From an uncultured Lachnospiraceae bacterium (GTDB lineage: Bacteria > Bacillota > Clostridia > Lachnospirales > Lachnospiraceae), in contig CANRJF010000001.1 of the NCBI GenBank assembly GCA_947630855.1, positions 47,685 through 111,684 on the forward strand: a stretch of DNA of 64,000 nucleotides, in the 5' to 3' direction. The notes beneath the pieces are model-generated. The model ran no database searches. It was not told the DNA's origin and saw only the letters and a program-made list of their open reading frames with translations. Of the stretch, positions 35,708-44,219 are shown one piece after another. The translations under genes were made by a program, and so were the position numbers. Position 1 is the first letter of the stretch. Each line of letters begins with the position of its first letter.

Positions 35708-37150
35708 TTATTCAGCACCGCTGATAACATCGTTGACACCCTCAATCAGGATATCTGCAGCTTCTTCAACAGAATAATCTTTGTAGCTCAATCCACCCAT
35801 AACGTCATAGTATACGCCGTCAGGAGAATTCTTTAATTTAGCATCCTCGAAATACGGGTCAAAGTTGTTGGAAACCCAGCTAAGCACTTTGCCGTTTGCC
35901 TCTACAACCGTAGGATTCAAGTCAGCTTCGCTTGCTGCAAGTGCAGCTTTTGATACAGGAATACCTCTTTCAGATGTAAGAATCTTTGCAGCTTCTGCAT
36001 CATTCATTAAGTACTCTACTAACATAGCAGCTTCCTTTGGATGCTCTGTCTTTGCATTAATAGCCCATGCCATGGAAACTTTTGCAAATCCACCCTTGTT
36101 GTCGCCAAAGTCAGGGAAGTAATCGCCAACTACAATCTCACGTCCTTCTGCTGCGTCAGAGAATTTAGAAGCGGAAGAATCCCACTCCCAGATACCTGCA
36201 TAACGGCCATCAATCCACTTGGGGTTCTGGTCGATAGAAGCAGCTCCGTCACCGGCGATTGTTGCGATAGAAGGAATTACATGTCCATCCTCTAAGGACT
36301 GGATAAACTCAAGACCTTCTACAATCTCTTCCTTGCTGTAATTTAATGTGCTGCCTGTTACCCAGTCTTTGCCGTACTTAGACTCAAGGTAATATACCAT
36401 AAGAATCATTCTGTCATACTCACCAAGGCACAATGGATAATAATCATCACCCTTTGCCTTAAATGCTTCTCCGGCTTTCATTAACTCTTCTAATGTAGTA
36501 GGAATGGCAACGCCTACCTCATCAAATGTTGTCTTATCCCAGTAGAAAATTCTTCCTGTCATGGAGATAGGAATACCAGCTAATGAACCGTCAGATGCAC
36601 GGCACATTTCAATCCACTTGGAATCAATCTGGCTCTGGTCAAAAACGTCTTTGTAATCGTCCATATTAAGGAATACGGAACCGTCTGAATCATACTGGGT
36701 AATCCAGTTCCAGTTAATCTGGTTTACATCCTGTGCGGAACCTGCTGAGAATGCTGTTGCCATTTTCTCTTCCCAGCCATCCCATGCACCATAGGTACAT
36801 TCTACGGTGATTCCAGGATACTTTTTCTGAAATGCTTCTACTGCTTTCTGTGTGGCTTCGTGTCTTGAGTCACCGCCCCACCAGGAAATTGTCAGTGCAC
36901 ATTCCTCATAATCACCGCTTGCTTCACCTGTGGAAGCATCTGCTGCTTCTGATGCTGCTTCTGTCTCTGCTGCAGGCTCCTCTGCCTTGTCCTCTGCTGC
37001 AGGTTCTTCTGCTTTGTCTGCTTCTGCCGCAGGTTTTTCTGCATCTGCTGATGCATCTTTGTCTGAGCTGCCGCCGCATGCTGTCATGCTAAGAGCCATT
37101 GCTGCTACTAAACTTGTAGCCATCATGCGTTTGAAAATTTTCTTTTTCAT
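35708..37150 (-). CDS. Extracellular sugar-binding lipoprotein
   Basis: A 480-residue ABC binding protein. The signal peptide ends at lipobox MTAC (Cys25), followed by an acidic Ala/Glu/Pro/Lys low-complexity spacer (about 30-80), then a family 1 solute-binding fold (SWWGGDSRHEATQKAVEAFQKKYPGI). It captures oligosaccharides for the two permeases. It is the first gene of the pectin operon, behind a palindromic operator, and is followed by a terminator-like hairpin. Confidence 0.92.
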   Translation of the reverse strand: MKKKIFKRMMATSLVAAMALSMTACGGSSDKDASADAEKPAAEADKAEEPAAEDKAEEPAAETEAASEAADASTGEASGDYEECALTISWWGGDSRHEATQKAVEAFQKKYPGITVECTYGAWDGWEEKMATAFSAGSAQDVNQINWNWITQYDSDGSVFLNMDDYKDVFDQSQIDSKWIEMCRASDGSLAGIPISMTGRIFYWDKTTFDEVGVAIPTTLEELMKAGEAFKAKGDDYYPLCLGEYDRMILMVYYLESKYGKDWVTGSTLNYSKEEIVEGLEFIQSLEDGHVIPSIATIAGDGAASIDQNPKWIDGRYAGIWEWDSSASKFSDAAEGREIVVGDYFPDFGDNKGGFAKVSMAWAINAKTEHPKEAAMLVEYLMNDAEAAKILTSERGIPVSKAALAASEADLNPTVVEANGKVLSWVSNNFDPYFEDAKLKNSPDGVYYDVMGGLSYKDYSVEEAADILIEGVNDVISGAE

Positions 37151-37226
37151 TCTTTTCTTCTCCTTTTCTTATCCCTCATGTGAAACTAACCAATTTTATG
37201 TATCAGTTTTCGTCCACATGGTAATA

Positions 37227-37253
37227 ATGTAAGTGCTTACATAAAGCATTGTA
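37227..37253 (-). promoter_or_regulatory. -10 box and LacI/CcpA-like operator of the pectin operon
   Basis: ATGTAAG-TG-CTTACAT (37227-37242) is an inverted repeat close to the cre/LacI consensus TGTAAnCGnTnnCA, differing at the centre. TACAAT (37248-37253) lies just upstream on the minus strand, so the palindrome covers the start of transcription, a repressor arrangement. No good -35 is seen. Confidence 0.6.
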
Positions 37254-37356
37254 ACATACATTTTATAAAAATGCACTACTTTTTTTATAAAAATTTAAAC
37301 TTTTTTGCAATTTATAACGAAAAGTGAACTAAAGCATGCAGATGTTGAAGCATGAC

Positions 37357-37632
37357 TTATCCTATCTGCTCCTCAATATACGGTAACTCATACAGCGTGT
37401 CCGGCGCTATATCCAGACACGAAGCACTATCTCTGTTTCCCTGAATATCCCATGCCAGTGTATCATTTAATACCGTACAGGCATCCATAAAAACTGAAAT
37501 ATCCTTCAAAGGCCAAAATACCTCTTTTTTAAGCATTGAACGCATATCATAGCATACAATTTTCCCATCTTCAAAATACACATAAACAGAATAATCTCTC
37601 GTTGGTATAACTTGTACTACCTTTGGAAACAT
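37357..37632 (-). CDS. DUF2442-family protein
   Basis: A 91-residue protein with the DUF2442 pattern: VVQVIPTRDYSVYVYFEDGKIVCYDMRSML at the N-terminus and DTLAWDIQGNRDSASCLDIAPDTLYE at the C-terminus. DUF2442 proteins are often beside DUF4160 proteins in toxin-antitoxin-like pairs; no partner is seen here. GGGGG precedes the ATG. It is an isolated gene between tsf and the pectin operon. Confidence 0.75.
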   Translation of the reverse strand: MFPKVVQVIPTRDYSVYVYFEDGKIVCYDMRSMLKKEVFWPLKDISVFMDACTVLNDTLAWDIQGNRDSASCLDIAPDTLYELPYIEEQIG

Positions 37633-37714
37633 AACATTATCCCCCTGATTATATTAATGGATTAATTCGGTTTAACGGTTTTCCATCTTTAGATTATACC
37701 ATATTTTTAGTTTA

Positions 37715-37760
37715 AAAAGCCCTTGAAAATTTCCATTTTAAAGGATTTTCAAGGGCTTTT
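37715..37760 (-). terminator. Terminator of rpsB-tsf
   Basis: AAAAGCCCTTGAAAAT (37715-37730) and ATTTTCAAGGGCTTTT (37745-37760) form a perfect 16-bp stem with a 14-nt loop. On the minus strand it follows the tsf stop by about 30 nt and ends in a T-run. Confidence 0.92.
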
Positions 37761-37791
37761 AACTCTTAATTCAATTATTGCATAACCAGGA

Positions 37792-38724
37792 TTACATTCC
37801 CATCTGAGCTGCAACTTCCGCTGCAAAATCCTCGTTTTTCTTCTCTAAGCCTTCCCCTGTTTCAAAGCGGATAAACTTTTTCACAGACACGGGAGCGCCT
37901 GCTTCTTTGGAAACAGCCTCCAGATATTTTGCAACAGTCTGCTTGCCGTCCTCTGCTTTTACATATACCTGGTCTACTAAGCAGATTTCCTTTAACTCTT
38001 TGTTCACACGTCCTTCAATCATTCCGTTAATTACTTTTTCCGGTTTCTGGGACTCTTTGGGGTCATTCATAATCTGAGCAAGAAGAATCTCTTTTTCATG
38101 TGCAATATACTCAGGGCTGATTTCATCCCTGGAAATATATTTGGGGCTTAATGCCGCAATCTGCATGGCAATATTCTTCATAGCCTCTTTTACTGCATCA
38201 TTAACCACGGTTGTATCAGCTTCCACAATTACGCCAATACGTCCGCCGCCATGAATATAATCCACAACACAGCCGTTTGCTGCAGTCACTTTTTCAAACC
38301 TTCTGATTTTTAAATTCTCACCGATAACGGCAATCTGCTCTACCAAAGCATCCTTTACGGTTTTTGAAGAATCCTCTACCCAGGGCTCTTCCATAAACGA
38401 ATCTAAATCGGAAGCACTGCTTGTTAAAGCCTGCTCTGCGACTTTACCCACGTATGTCTGGAATTTCTCATTCTTTGCCACAAAGTCTGTCTCGGAATTT
38501 ACTTCCACAATTGCTGCCGTATTGTCTTTTACCGCAATTTTTACAATACCTTCGGCTGCAATCCTTGCGGCTTTCTTTTCGGCTTTTGCCTGTCCGTTTT
38601 TCCTTAAATACTCCATGGCTTCATCCATGTTGCCATTTGTCTCATTTAATGCTTTTTTACAATCCATCATGCCTGCGCCGGATTTCTCACGCAGTTCTTT
38701 TACCATTGCTGCTGTAATAGCCAT
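37792..38724 (-). CDS. tsf: Elongation factor Ts
   Basis: A 310-residue nucleotide-exchange factor for EF-Tu. The N-terminal UBA-like helix bundle has VKELREKSGAGMMDCKKALNE, and TDFVAKNEKFQ is the second conserved block that contacts EF-Tu. The C-terminal region is longer than in E. coli and typical of Clostridia. TTGGAGG at 8 nt sets the ATG at 38724. Cotranscribed with rpsB. Confidence 0.97.
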   Translation of the reverse strand: MAITAAMVKELREKSGAGMMDCKKALNETNGNMDEAMEYLRKNGQAKAEKKAARIAAEGIVKIAVKDNTAAIVEVNSETDFVAKNEKFQTYVGKVAEQALTSSASDLDSFMEEPWVEDSSKTVKDALVEQIAVIGENLKIRRFEKVTAANGCVVDYIHGGGRIGVIVEADTTVVNDAVKEAMKNIAMQIAALSPKYISRDEISPEYIAHEKEILLAQIMNDPKESQKPEKVINGMIEGRVNKELKEICLVDQVYVKAEDGKQTVAKYLEAVSKEAGAPVSVKKFIRFETGEGLEKKNEDFAAEVAAQMGM

Positions 38725-38745
38725 TTCTAATTCCTCCAACTGTCC

Positions 38746-39489
38746 TTATTCTTCTACAACCGTTTCCTCTTCTTCCTCTGCAAATTCAGCTTCGTCTACT
38801 TCAATAGTACCCTGATTTGCTTCGATTACAGCATCTGCCATTTTGGAAACAATTAATTTTACTGCACGGATTGCATCATCATTTCCGGGAATTACATAAT
38901 CCAACTCTTCCGGGTCACAGTTCGTATCCGCAATACCGATTAATGTAATACCTAATGTATGCGCTTCCTGGATACAAATTCTCTCTTTTTTGGGGTCTAC
39001 TACAAAAATAGCATCCGGCAGTCTCTTCATCTCTTTGATGCCGCCAAGATTTCTCTCCAATTTCTCCCATTCCTTCTTAAGGGCGATAACCTCTTTCTTG
39101 GGAAGAACATCAAAAGTTCCGTCTTCTGCCATAGTCTCAATTTCTTTTAATCTTGTAATACGGCTCTGGATGGTCTTGAAATTGGTAAGCATACCGCCTA
39201 ACCATCTCTCATTTACATAGTACATTCCGCAGCGCTCAGCCTCTGCCTTGATTGCATCCTGTGCCTGTTTCTTTGTACCTACAAAAAGAATGGTTCCTCC
39301 GTCAGCAGCAATATCCGCAACTGCCTTGTAAGCCTCATCCACTTTCCCTACGGACTTCTGTAAATCAATGATATAAATACCATTTCTCTCCGTATAAATA
39401 TAGGGAGCCATTTTCGGATTCCATCTCCTGGTCTGATGGCCAAAGTGAACACCTGCTTCCAGTAACTGTTTCATTGTAATAACACTCAT
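38746..39489 (-). CDS. rpsB: 30S ribosomal protein S2
   Basis: A 247-residue S2 protein: [41 protein letters not shown] at the start and [24 protein letters not shown] near the end. The acidic Glu-rich C-terminal tail is common in this group. First gene of rpsB-tsf, with a leader of about 110 nt that may be an S2 autoregulatory RNA. Confidence 0.98.
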   Translation of the reverse strand: MSVITMKQLLEAGVHFGHQTRRWNPKMAPYIYTERNGIYIIDLQKSVGKVDEAYKAVADIAADGGTILFVGTKKQAQDAIKAEAERCGMYYVNERWLGGMLTNFKTIQSRITRLKEIETMAEDGTFDVLPKKEVIALKKEWEKLERNLGGIKEMKRLPDAIFVVDPKKERICIQEAHTLGITLIGIADTNCDPEELDYVIPGNDDAIRAVKLIVSKMADAVIEANQGTIEVDEAEFAEEEEETVVEE

Positions 39490-39606
39490 TTTCTTACCTC
39501 CATTTGGTTATTTTCATCCATATGCTTCCTCTTATGGAACACCTTACGGCACCATTCCATCATCCGCATATGTGCTTAATATCGGCACAATTGCCGAACC
39601 TTTCAA
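39490..39606 (-). ncRNA. rpsB 5' leader, possible S2 autoregulatory RNA
   Basis: The leader between the promoter and the rpsB start holds a CGGCA/TGCCG hairpin (39583-39596) and a second hairpin with TGGAA/TTCCA outer pairs, a bulge, and a GUAA tetraloop. Structured rpsB leaders that bind S2 are known in several phyla; homology was not checked. Confidence 0.4.
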
Positions 39607-39635
39607 AGTATACCATAAAAAAAAAGGAAATGCAA
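39607..39635 (-). promoter_or_regulatory. Sigma-A promoter of rpsB-tsf
   Basis: TTGCAT (39630-39635) and TATACT (39607-39612) with a 17-nt spacer on the minus strand. The -35 box is made from the 3' arm of the preceding terminator. Confidence 0.7.
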
Positions 39636-39655
39636 GAAAAAATGCATTTCCTTTT
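39622..39655 (-). terminator. Terminator at the end of the fla/che operon
   Basis: AAAAGGAAATGCA (39643-39655 on the minus strand) pairs with TGCATTTCCTTTT (39622-39634), 13 bp, followed by more T. The stem begins inside the stop codon of the last operon gene. Confidence 0.88.
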
Positions 39656-40301
39656 AATCCTCTTCAACTTTTGTTGTAAGCAGTTTTGCAATTTCCTCAT
39701 AAGTAGAGCCCTGAGGGATATCATATACGCCCGGTAAAATCAAATTATCGTAATTATTGCTGATTAAAAATGTATTAAACTCCTCTGCATTGTCAATCAG
39801 TTTTGCCTGCTGTAATTTCCGGCAGATAGCATCGGAGTATTCCCCTCCGCCAATCTCAAACCTGACTTTTTTCTTATCTTTGCCGGAAGCATCATCCGTG
39901 TTTGCATCTTTTTTTCCGGCATCTTCTTTTTTTGCATCATCCGGTTTTGTATCGTCGTTTCCGGCAGTACCGTTACCGGCATTCTCCGGTTTCGCTTCCT
40001 CATCCTTTTGCTCTGCCTTTTTGTTATCCTGCACATCCTGAACATTTGCGTCGGCAGCATTTACCCCCGCCGATTTCTGTTCCGCAGGCTTAGCGGCAAA
40101 ATGAGTCACCGTTTCCGTGGCTTCGCTTTCTGCCTCTGCATCTTCCGACTCCATCATATCTGCTATTGTACCTGATTGATTTTCTTCTTCCGGCGTCTTG
40201 GTATTCACATCATTTTTATGCATGGAAATTGAAACCATGAAAATAAGGGTTGTGACTACTACACCAATGCCGATTCCTCTTAAATAATATTTTAGTTTCA
40301 C
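39654..40301 (-). CDS. Membrane-anchored protein with YceG/MltG LysM-like domain
   Basis: A 215-residue protein: one N-terminal membrane helix (about 7-26), a long low-complexity Asp/Lys/Glu/Ala linker (about 35-140), and a C-terminal 70-residue domain (FEIGGGEYSDAICRKLQQAKLIDNAEEFNTFLI, ending GVYDIPQGSTYEEIAKLLT) resembling the LysM-like subdomain of the lytic transglycosylase MltG. The catalytic MltG domain is absent. It may bind peptidoglycan outside the cell. It overlaps the previous gene by 4 nt (ATGA) and is the last gene of the motility operon. Confidence 0.7.
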   Translation of the reverse strand: MKLKYYLRGIGIGVVVTTLIFMVSISMHKNDVNTKTPEEENQSGTIADMMESEDAEAESEATETVTHFAAKPAEQKSAGVNAADANVQDVQDNKKAEQKDEEAKPENAGNGTAGNDDTKPDDAKKEDAGKKDANTDDASGKDKKKVRFEIGGGEYSDAICRKLQQAKLIDNAEEFNTFLISNNYDNLILPGVYDIPQGSTYEEIAKLLTTKVEED

Positions 40302-41065
40302 TTCTTCCGGTTCCCTTCATACAATCCGATTACCAGTTGTACTTCCCCTAAACCAAGGGCTAATTCCCTGGCAATCTCAATGGCTGTTTTTCCTTTTTTA
40401 TGCAATTTCAAAATTGCCTCGTTGTGGTTAAAATCTTCCTGGCCTTCTCCGTCAATCTCTAAATCCATTTCCTCATCAAAGTCCTGGAATACCATGTCCT
40501 TTGGTTCTTCCTCAATTGCCTTTACCGCTGCTTTCTCAATATCTGTGGCCTTTGCTTTTGCTTTTGATTTTCTCGTAGTCTTTCCTGCCGCTTTAGGAGG
40601 CTGTTTTTGTTCCTCTTCCACAATGGGCAGTACAAGATGTTTCTGAATCTCTTCGTCTTTTTTCGCAATTTCGCTGGAAAGTTCCTGCAGCTTTGCTGAA
40701 AACTGGGTTAACTCCGTATGCTTATCATTTAACATACTGTAAAGAAACATAATCTCATTATGCGTCTTATTCATGGATTCTATTACCGTATCAGAATACT
40801 CTCCGATTGCCTTTATCTTGTCATTGCACTCTTCTTCCATGGAATTTGCCGTTTTTACCAAAACTTCTTCCACTTTTTCTTCCACCCTGCCGCCTATGCT
40901 GGCAGTGGCTTTCTGAAGTTCCCGCTCCATGACTTTTTGAATTTCTTCATTACTCAGTTCACCGATTTTCCCTAATTCACTTGGTGATAATTTCTCTGCT
41001 ATAAAAAAACTGGCAACAAAAAACACTACTCCGATTACCAGCAACAGAATCTCTACTCCTGTCAT
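40298..41065 (-). CDS. DUF6115-type coiled-coil membrane protein, SwrB position
   Basis: A 255-residue protein: N-terminal membrane helix (about 4-24), coiled coil with many Glu/Lys, a Lys/Ala-rich linker, and a C-terminal helix-turn-helix-like segment (LHKKGKTAIEIARELALGLGEVQLVIGLYEGN). In Bacillus subtilis the gene at this place, after sigD and before rpsB, is swrB, which helps FliP-dependent assembly and swarming. Sequence identity to SwrB was not checked; the topology and position agree. The start has GAGGAG. Confidence 0.7.
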   Translation of the reverse strand: MTGVEILLLVIGVVFFVASFFIAEKLSPSELGKIGELSNEEIQKVMERELQKATASIGGRVEEKVEEVLVKTANSMEEECNDKIKAIGEYSDTVIESMNKTHNEIMFLYSMLNDKHTELTQFSAKLQELSSEIAKKDEEIQKHLVLPIVEEEQKQPPKAAGKTTRKSKAKAKATDIEKAAVKAIEEEPKDMVFQDFDEEMDLEIDGEGQEDFNHNEAILKLHKKGKTAIEIARELALGLGEVQLVIGLYEGNRKK

Positions 41066-41078
41066 CCTTAAATCTCCT

Positions 41079-41396
41079 CTAAATCTTCATATCAAAATGG
41101 CTGTTTTCTGATTTTAAGACTACTCCTTCGTCTTTTTTCCCGTCAGGCTTTTTCTTTTTTCTTTGCTGCCCCTGGTACTCATTATTCCCTTTTTCCTTGG
41201 CATCATATTTCTTCTGACGGTTATCCGAATCATCTGCATGACGTACTTGCTGCATCTGCCTTAGCTTATCATTTTTTATATGAGTCTGGATATTCTGCTG
41301 ATCTACCAAAGGCTTGCTGTCTTCCTGATGTTTCACTGTTCCCACATCATGCGCCCTCTGGATAACACCATTAATTGTAACTGGACCAACTGACAT
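41079..41396 (-). CDS. Hypothetical basic protein of the motility operon
   Basis: A 105-residue, very polar protein rich in Lys, Gln, Asp and Arg after a short ordered start (MSVGPVTINGVIQRAHDVG). No membrane segment or motif; it is probably disordered. It lies between the FapA-like and SwrB-position genes with short gaps, so it is cotranscribed with motility genes. I do not recognise a family. Confidence 0.6.
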   Translation of the reverse strand: MSVGPVTINGVIQRAHDVGTVKHQEDSKPLVDQQNIQTHIKNDKLRQMQQVRHADDSDNRQKKYDAKEKGNNEYQGQQRKKKKPDGKKDEGVVLKSENSHFDMKI

Positions 41397-41419
41397 ACTA
41401 TCAACCTCGATTCTGCTTA

Positions 41420-43018
41420 TTACAAATTCACTGCTTTTATCTCACTGCCGTCTTTAATAAACTGACAATAATGCCTTGTATCCTTCGTTGTCATTGACAA
41501 TTCTGAAATTTTAATGGTAACACCCGGGTAAATCATATTCTGAATCATTACCTTAGCCCGGTTTGCACTTACAAATTCCATCCTAAGATTATTGATTTCT
41601 TCATTGATTGGCGCCAGCTGGCTCTGAAGCGTCTTCAACGCGGTCACCTGCTTTTTAACAAAAACAACTTTATCCGGCGGTAAATTTGCACCTGCTTTTA
41701 ATTTCTCCATATAAGTTGCAAGCACTGGACGAATCTGTTCTATCTTTTTACTGATTTCTTTTGCATTACGCTGTAAATCAGAAAAACGTTCCAGTTTTTC
41801 CGGGTCAATACCTACCTCCACCATAGTGGCAGTACCCATATTTGAACCGATGGACTTTGCAGAAACCTTGGAGCCTGCCCTGACCATTCCTCCCATAATA
41901 AAGCCTTTTCCGCCGTTTACCGTAATCTCCGTATTGGCAGACACATTGCTCTGGATAATGGATTCCGTTTCAATATATCCTCCCGATTTTACGGTTGCGC
42001 CTTCAATAAACTTAATGACAATATTTCCTTTGGCGTTAAGAATACCCTTTCCCATTCCATGAATGCCTCTCTGCACGATAATCTGTCCTCCGGCATAAAG
42101 CTGGGCTCCTTCCACCACGCCGTCCACGATAATGTCTCCCTCTGCCTTAATCACAAAACCGGTTTTCACATTTCCCTTTACGGAAACATTTCCCGGGTAA
42201 TTAATATCGCCAACAGAATTGTCCACGTCCGCCGGCACTTCATACACCCCGGAAACAAATACTTTTCCGTTTACCAAAGACGCATGGCCCGTCACGTCCG
42301 AATACAATTCCGTGCCGTCCTCTGACATCCGTATGTTATTGGAAAAAGAAAGCTTTAGATTCTGCACATCCCTTGCTTTTAATTCCCCGCCTAATACAGT
42401 CTTTCCCGGTTTGCCCGGAACGGCAGGAATCAGCCTGGCAATAAGCTGGTCTTTTTCCACCCTGCTGATAATATCCAATTCATGATAGTTTACGGAACCG
42501 TCATCATTATGCTTTGGTTTTAGGCTTTGCTTTGTTGAAAAAAAATATTCAATTTTTGCATCTTTTCCAATGGTTGGCGGCGTACCTTTTGCAATAAGAT
42601 AATCCGTACAGTATTCATGTTCCCGCAATAACTGGCCCACCATATCCTCATCAATGCCATATACAATTTTCTCATGGACTAAAGCGTCCTGAAGATTATC
42701 CCTGCCAATTGGCTTTGAACCATCTGCCCCAGCATAAAACCTGCATCGAACCAGCATACTGTCTAAGGAAACCGACAGCGTAACACATTCATTAAAAGGA
42801 TTCCCCGAACTTGTGCCGATTAAAACCTCCTCAGGTATTTCAGCCATAATTCCCTTATTGATTGCAACAACGTCACATTCAGGATATCCCTGCATATTCA
42901 GGTAATGCTGGACATCTTTAATATCCACCCGTTTGCCGCCTTCCTGGGCGGGAAAAAATCTTAAATATAAATTTCCATCTCTTAATACTGGTTTAAAATA
43001 ACTGTTTTTATTTTCCAT
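41420..43018 (-). CDS. FapA-like protein (DUF342)
   Basis: About 532 residues. The N-terminal half is an alpha/beta domain, the middle (about 260-400) a beta-helical region of short repeats with ASLVNGKVFVSG-, GNVSVKGNVKTGFVIKAEGDIIVDGVV-type units, and the end a coiled coil. DUF342/FapA proteins occur in sporulation and motility loci of Firmicutes; the biochemical role is not known. GGGGGAAA sets the ATG at 43018; the ATG at 43033 overlaps the fliA stop. Confidence 0.8.
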   Translation of the reverse strand: MENKNSYFKPVLRDGNLYLRFFPAQEGGKRVDIKDVQHYLNMQGYPECDVVAINKGIMAEIPEEVLIGTSSGNPFNECVTLSVSLDSMLVRCRFYAGADGSKPIGRDNLQDALVHEKIVYGIDEDMVGQLLREHEYCTDYLIAKGTPPTIGKDAKIEYFFSTKQSLKPKHNDDGSVNYHELDIISRVEKDQLIARLIPAVPGKPGKTVLGGELKARDVQNLKLSFSNNIRMSEDGTELYSDVTGHASLVNGKVFVSGVYEVPADVDNSVGDINYPGNVSVKGNVKTGFVIKAEGDIIVDGVVEGAQLYAGGQIIVQRGIHGMGKGILNAKGNIVIKFIEGATVKSGGYIETESIIQSNVSANTEITVNGGKGFIMGGMVRAGSKVSAKSIGSNMGTATMVEVGIDPEKLERFSDLQRNAKEISKKIEQIRPVLATYMEKLKAGANLPPDKVVFVKKQVTALKTLQSQLAPINEEINNLRMEFVSANRAKVMIQNMIYPGVTIKISELSMTTKDTRHYCQFIKDGSEIKAVNL

Positions 43019-43032
43019 ATGCATTTCCCCCA

Positions 43033-43797
43033 TCAGTCCACAAGAATGTCCATATAATTCCCCATTTTCTTCCGCATCTTTAATAAAGCCTTTGTGTGAA
43101 GCTGCGAAACTCTTGATTCAGAGACTTCAAGGACCTTGCTGATTTCTTTTAAGGTCAACTCTTCGTAATAATACAATTCAATTACTTTTCTTTCTTTTTC
43201 AGTGAGAAGTTCCAATGTGGACTTTAACACTTCTTTTAATTCATTTTCCTGAACATGTTCTTCCGGTTGGGCAAATTGCACATTGTGCCTTGCATCCATT
43301 ACTGGCTCGCTGCCTTGTTCCACATATTCATTCAGGGAAACAATGTTTGTCACTTTCAATTGAGACTGCCAGTTTGTCAATTCATCGTCCGTAATCCCGA
43401 TTTCTTTTGCTATTTCTCCGTCACTGGCATTTTTTCCTGTACGCATTTCCACGCGCTTAATTGCTTCGTCTAATTTTTTTTGTTTTTGTCTGACTGTACG
43501 GGGAATCCAGTCCATTTTGCGAATCTGGTCTAAAATTGAACCACGGATTCTGAGGCTTGCATAAGTTTCAAATTTTACATCCTTACCGGCATCAAACTTA
43601 TCGATAGCATCAATAAGTCCAAAAATGCCATACCCTACCAGATCATCATATTCCACATTATAACCAAGGTACATACTGAGCCTTCCGGCAACAACTTTTA
43701 CAAGAGGTGCATATTCTAAAATAATCTGTTCACGTAATTCAGGCGTAGGATTTTTCTGATAGGATTCCCATAACTTTTCTTTCTCTGTTGTCTTCAT
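43033..43797 (-). CDS. fliA: Flagellar sigma factor (sigma-28/SigD)
   Basis: A 254-residue sigma-70 family factor with region 2 (LVKVVAGRLSMYLGYNVEYDDLVGYGIFGLIDAIDKFD), region 3 and region 4 (LTEKERKVIELYYYEELTLKEISKVLEVSESRVSQLHTKALLKM). IPRTVRQKQKKLDEAIK marks the sigma-28 group. It directs late flagellin, motor and chemotaxis genes, likely outside this window. It lies late in the operon as in Bacillus. Confidence 0.95.
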   Translation of the reverse strand: MKTTEKEKLWESYQKNPTPELREQIILEYAPLVKVVAGRLSMYLGYNVEYDDLVGYGIFGLIDAIDKFDAGKDVKFETYASLRIRGSILDQIRKMDWIPRTVRQKQKKLDEAIKRVEMRTGKNASDGEIAKEIGITDDELTNWQSQLKVTNIVSLNEYVEQGSEPVMDARHNVQFAQPEEHVQENELKEVLKSTLELLTEKERKVIELYYYEELTLKEISKVLEVSESRVSQLHTKALLKMRKKMGNYMDILVD

Positions 43798-43851
43798 TCC
43801 AAGCCCCCATCAACCCAAAACTGTGTCCATACAGTTTCACTATTACTTTTA

Positions 43852-44190
43852 TTACTCTTCTTCGTCCTCAGATTCTTCTACATTTTCCAGTTCTTCCCCA
43901 TAGTCTCCCTGAGAATTTTCTGTTCCTTCCTCATTCATTTCCTGAGAGTCTATATTTTCTACTTCTTCATTCCCCTCTTCCGGTTCTTCTTCCGGCTCCG
44001 GATACAGAATATCTTTAAAATTAACTTCTATTATAATTCTTGCAAACAAGCCGATTATAAAGAAAATAATACAGACAACTATAAAACGTTTTGCAAAAAC
44101 AGTAATATCCACATGTTGTAAAAACGACATTATACATGTGACAAATCCGGCAATCAAAGCTAATATTGCTGGTATTGGTTTCGTATTCAT
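43852..44190 (-). CDS. Small membrane protein with acidic tail
   Basis: A 112-residue protein with two membrane helices (about 7-25 and 32-54) and a Glu/Asp/Asn-rich tail of about 45 residues. GGAGG at 7 nt precedes the ATG. It is placed between cheD and fliA, and could be an operon-specific accessory of the flagellar basal body or motor; no family recognised. Confidence 0.65.
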   Translation of the reverse strand: MNTKPIPAILALIAGFVTCIMSFLQHVDITVFAKRFIVVCIIFFIIGLFARIIIEVNFKDILYPEPEEEPEEGNEEVENIDSQEMNEEGTENSQGDYGEELENVEESEDEEE

Positions 44191-44219
44191 GATTTTTCCT
44201 CCATCAATTCAGAGGCCTA

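Noticed and set aside
39654..40301. Endolytic transglycosylase MltG
   Set aside because: Only the LysM-like subdomain is seen; the catalytic YceG domain with its Glu is absent.
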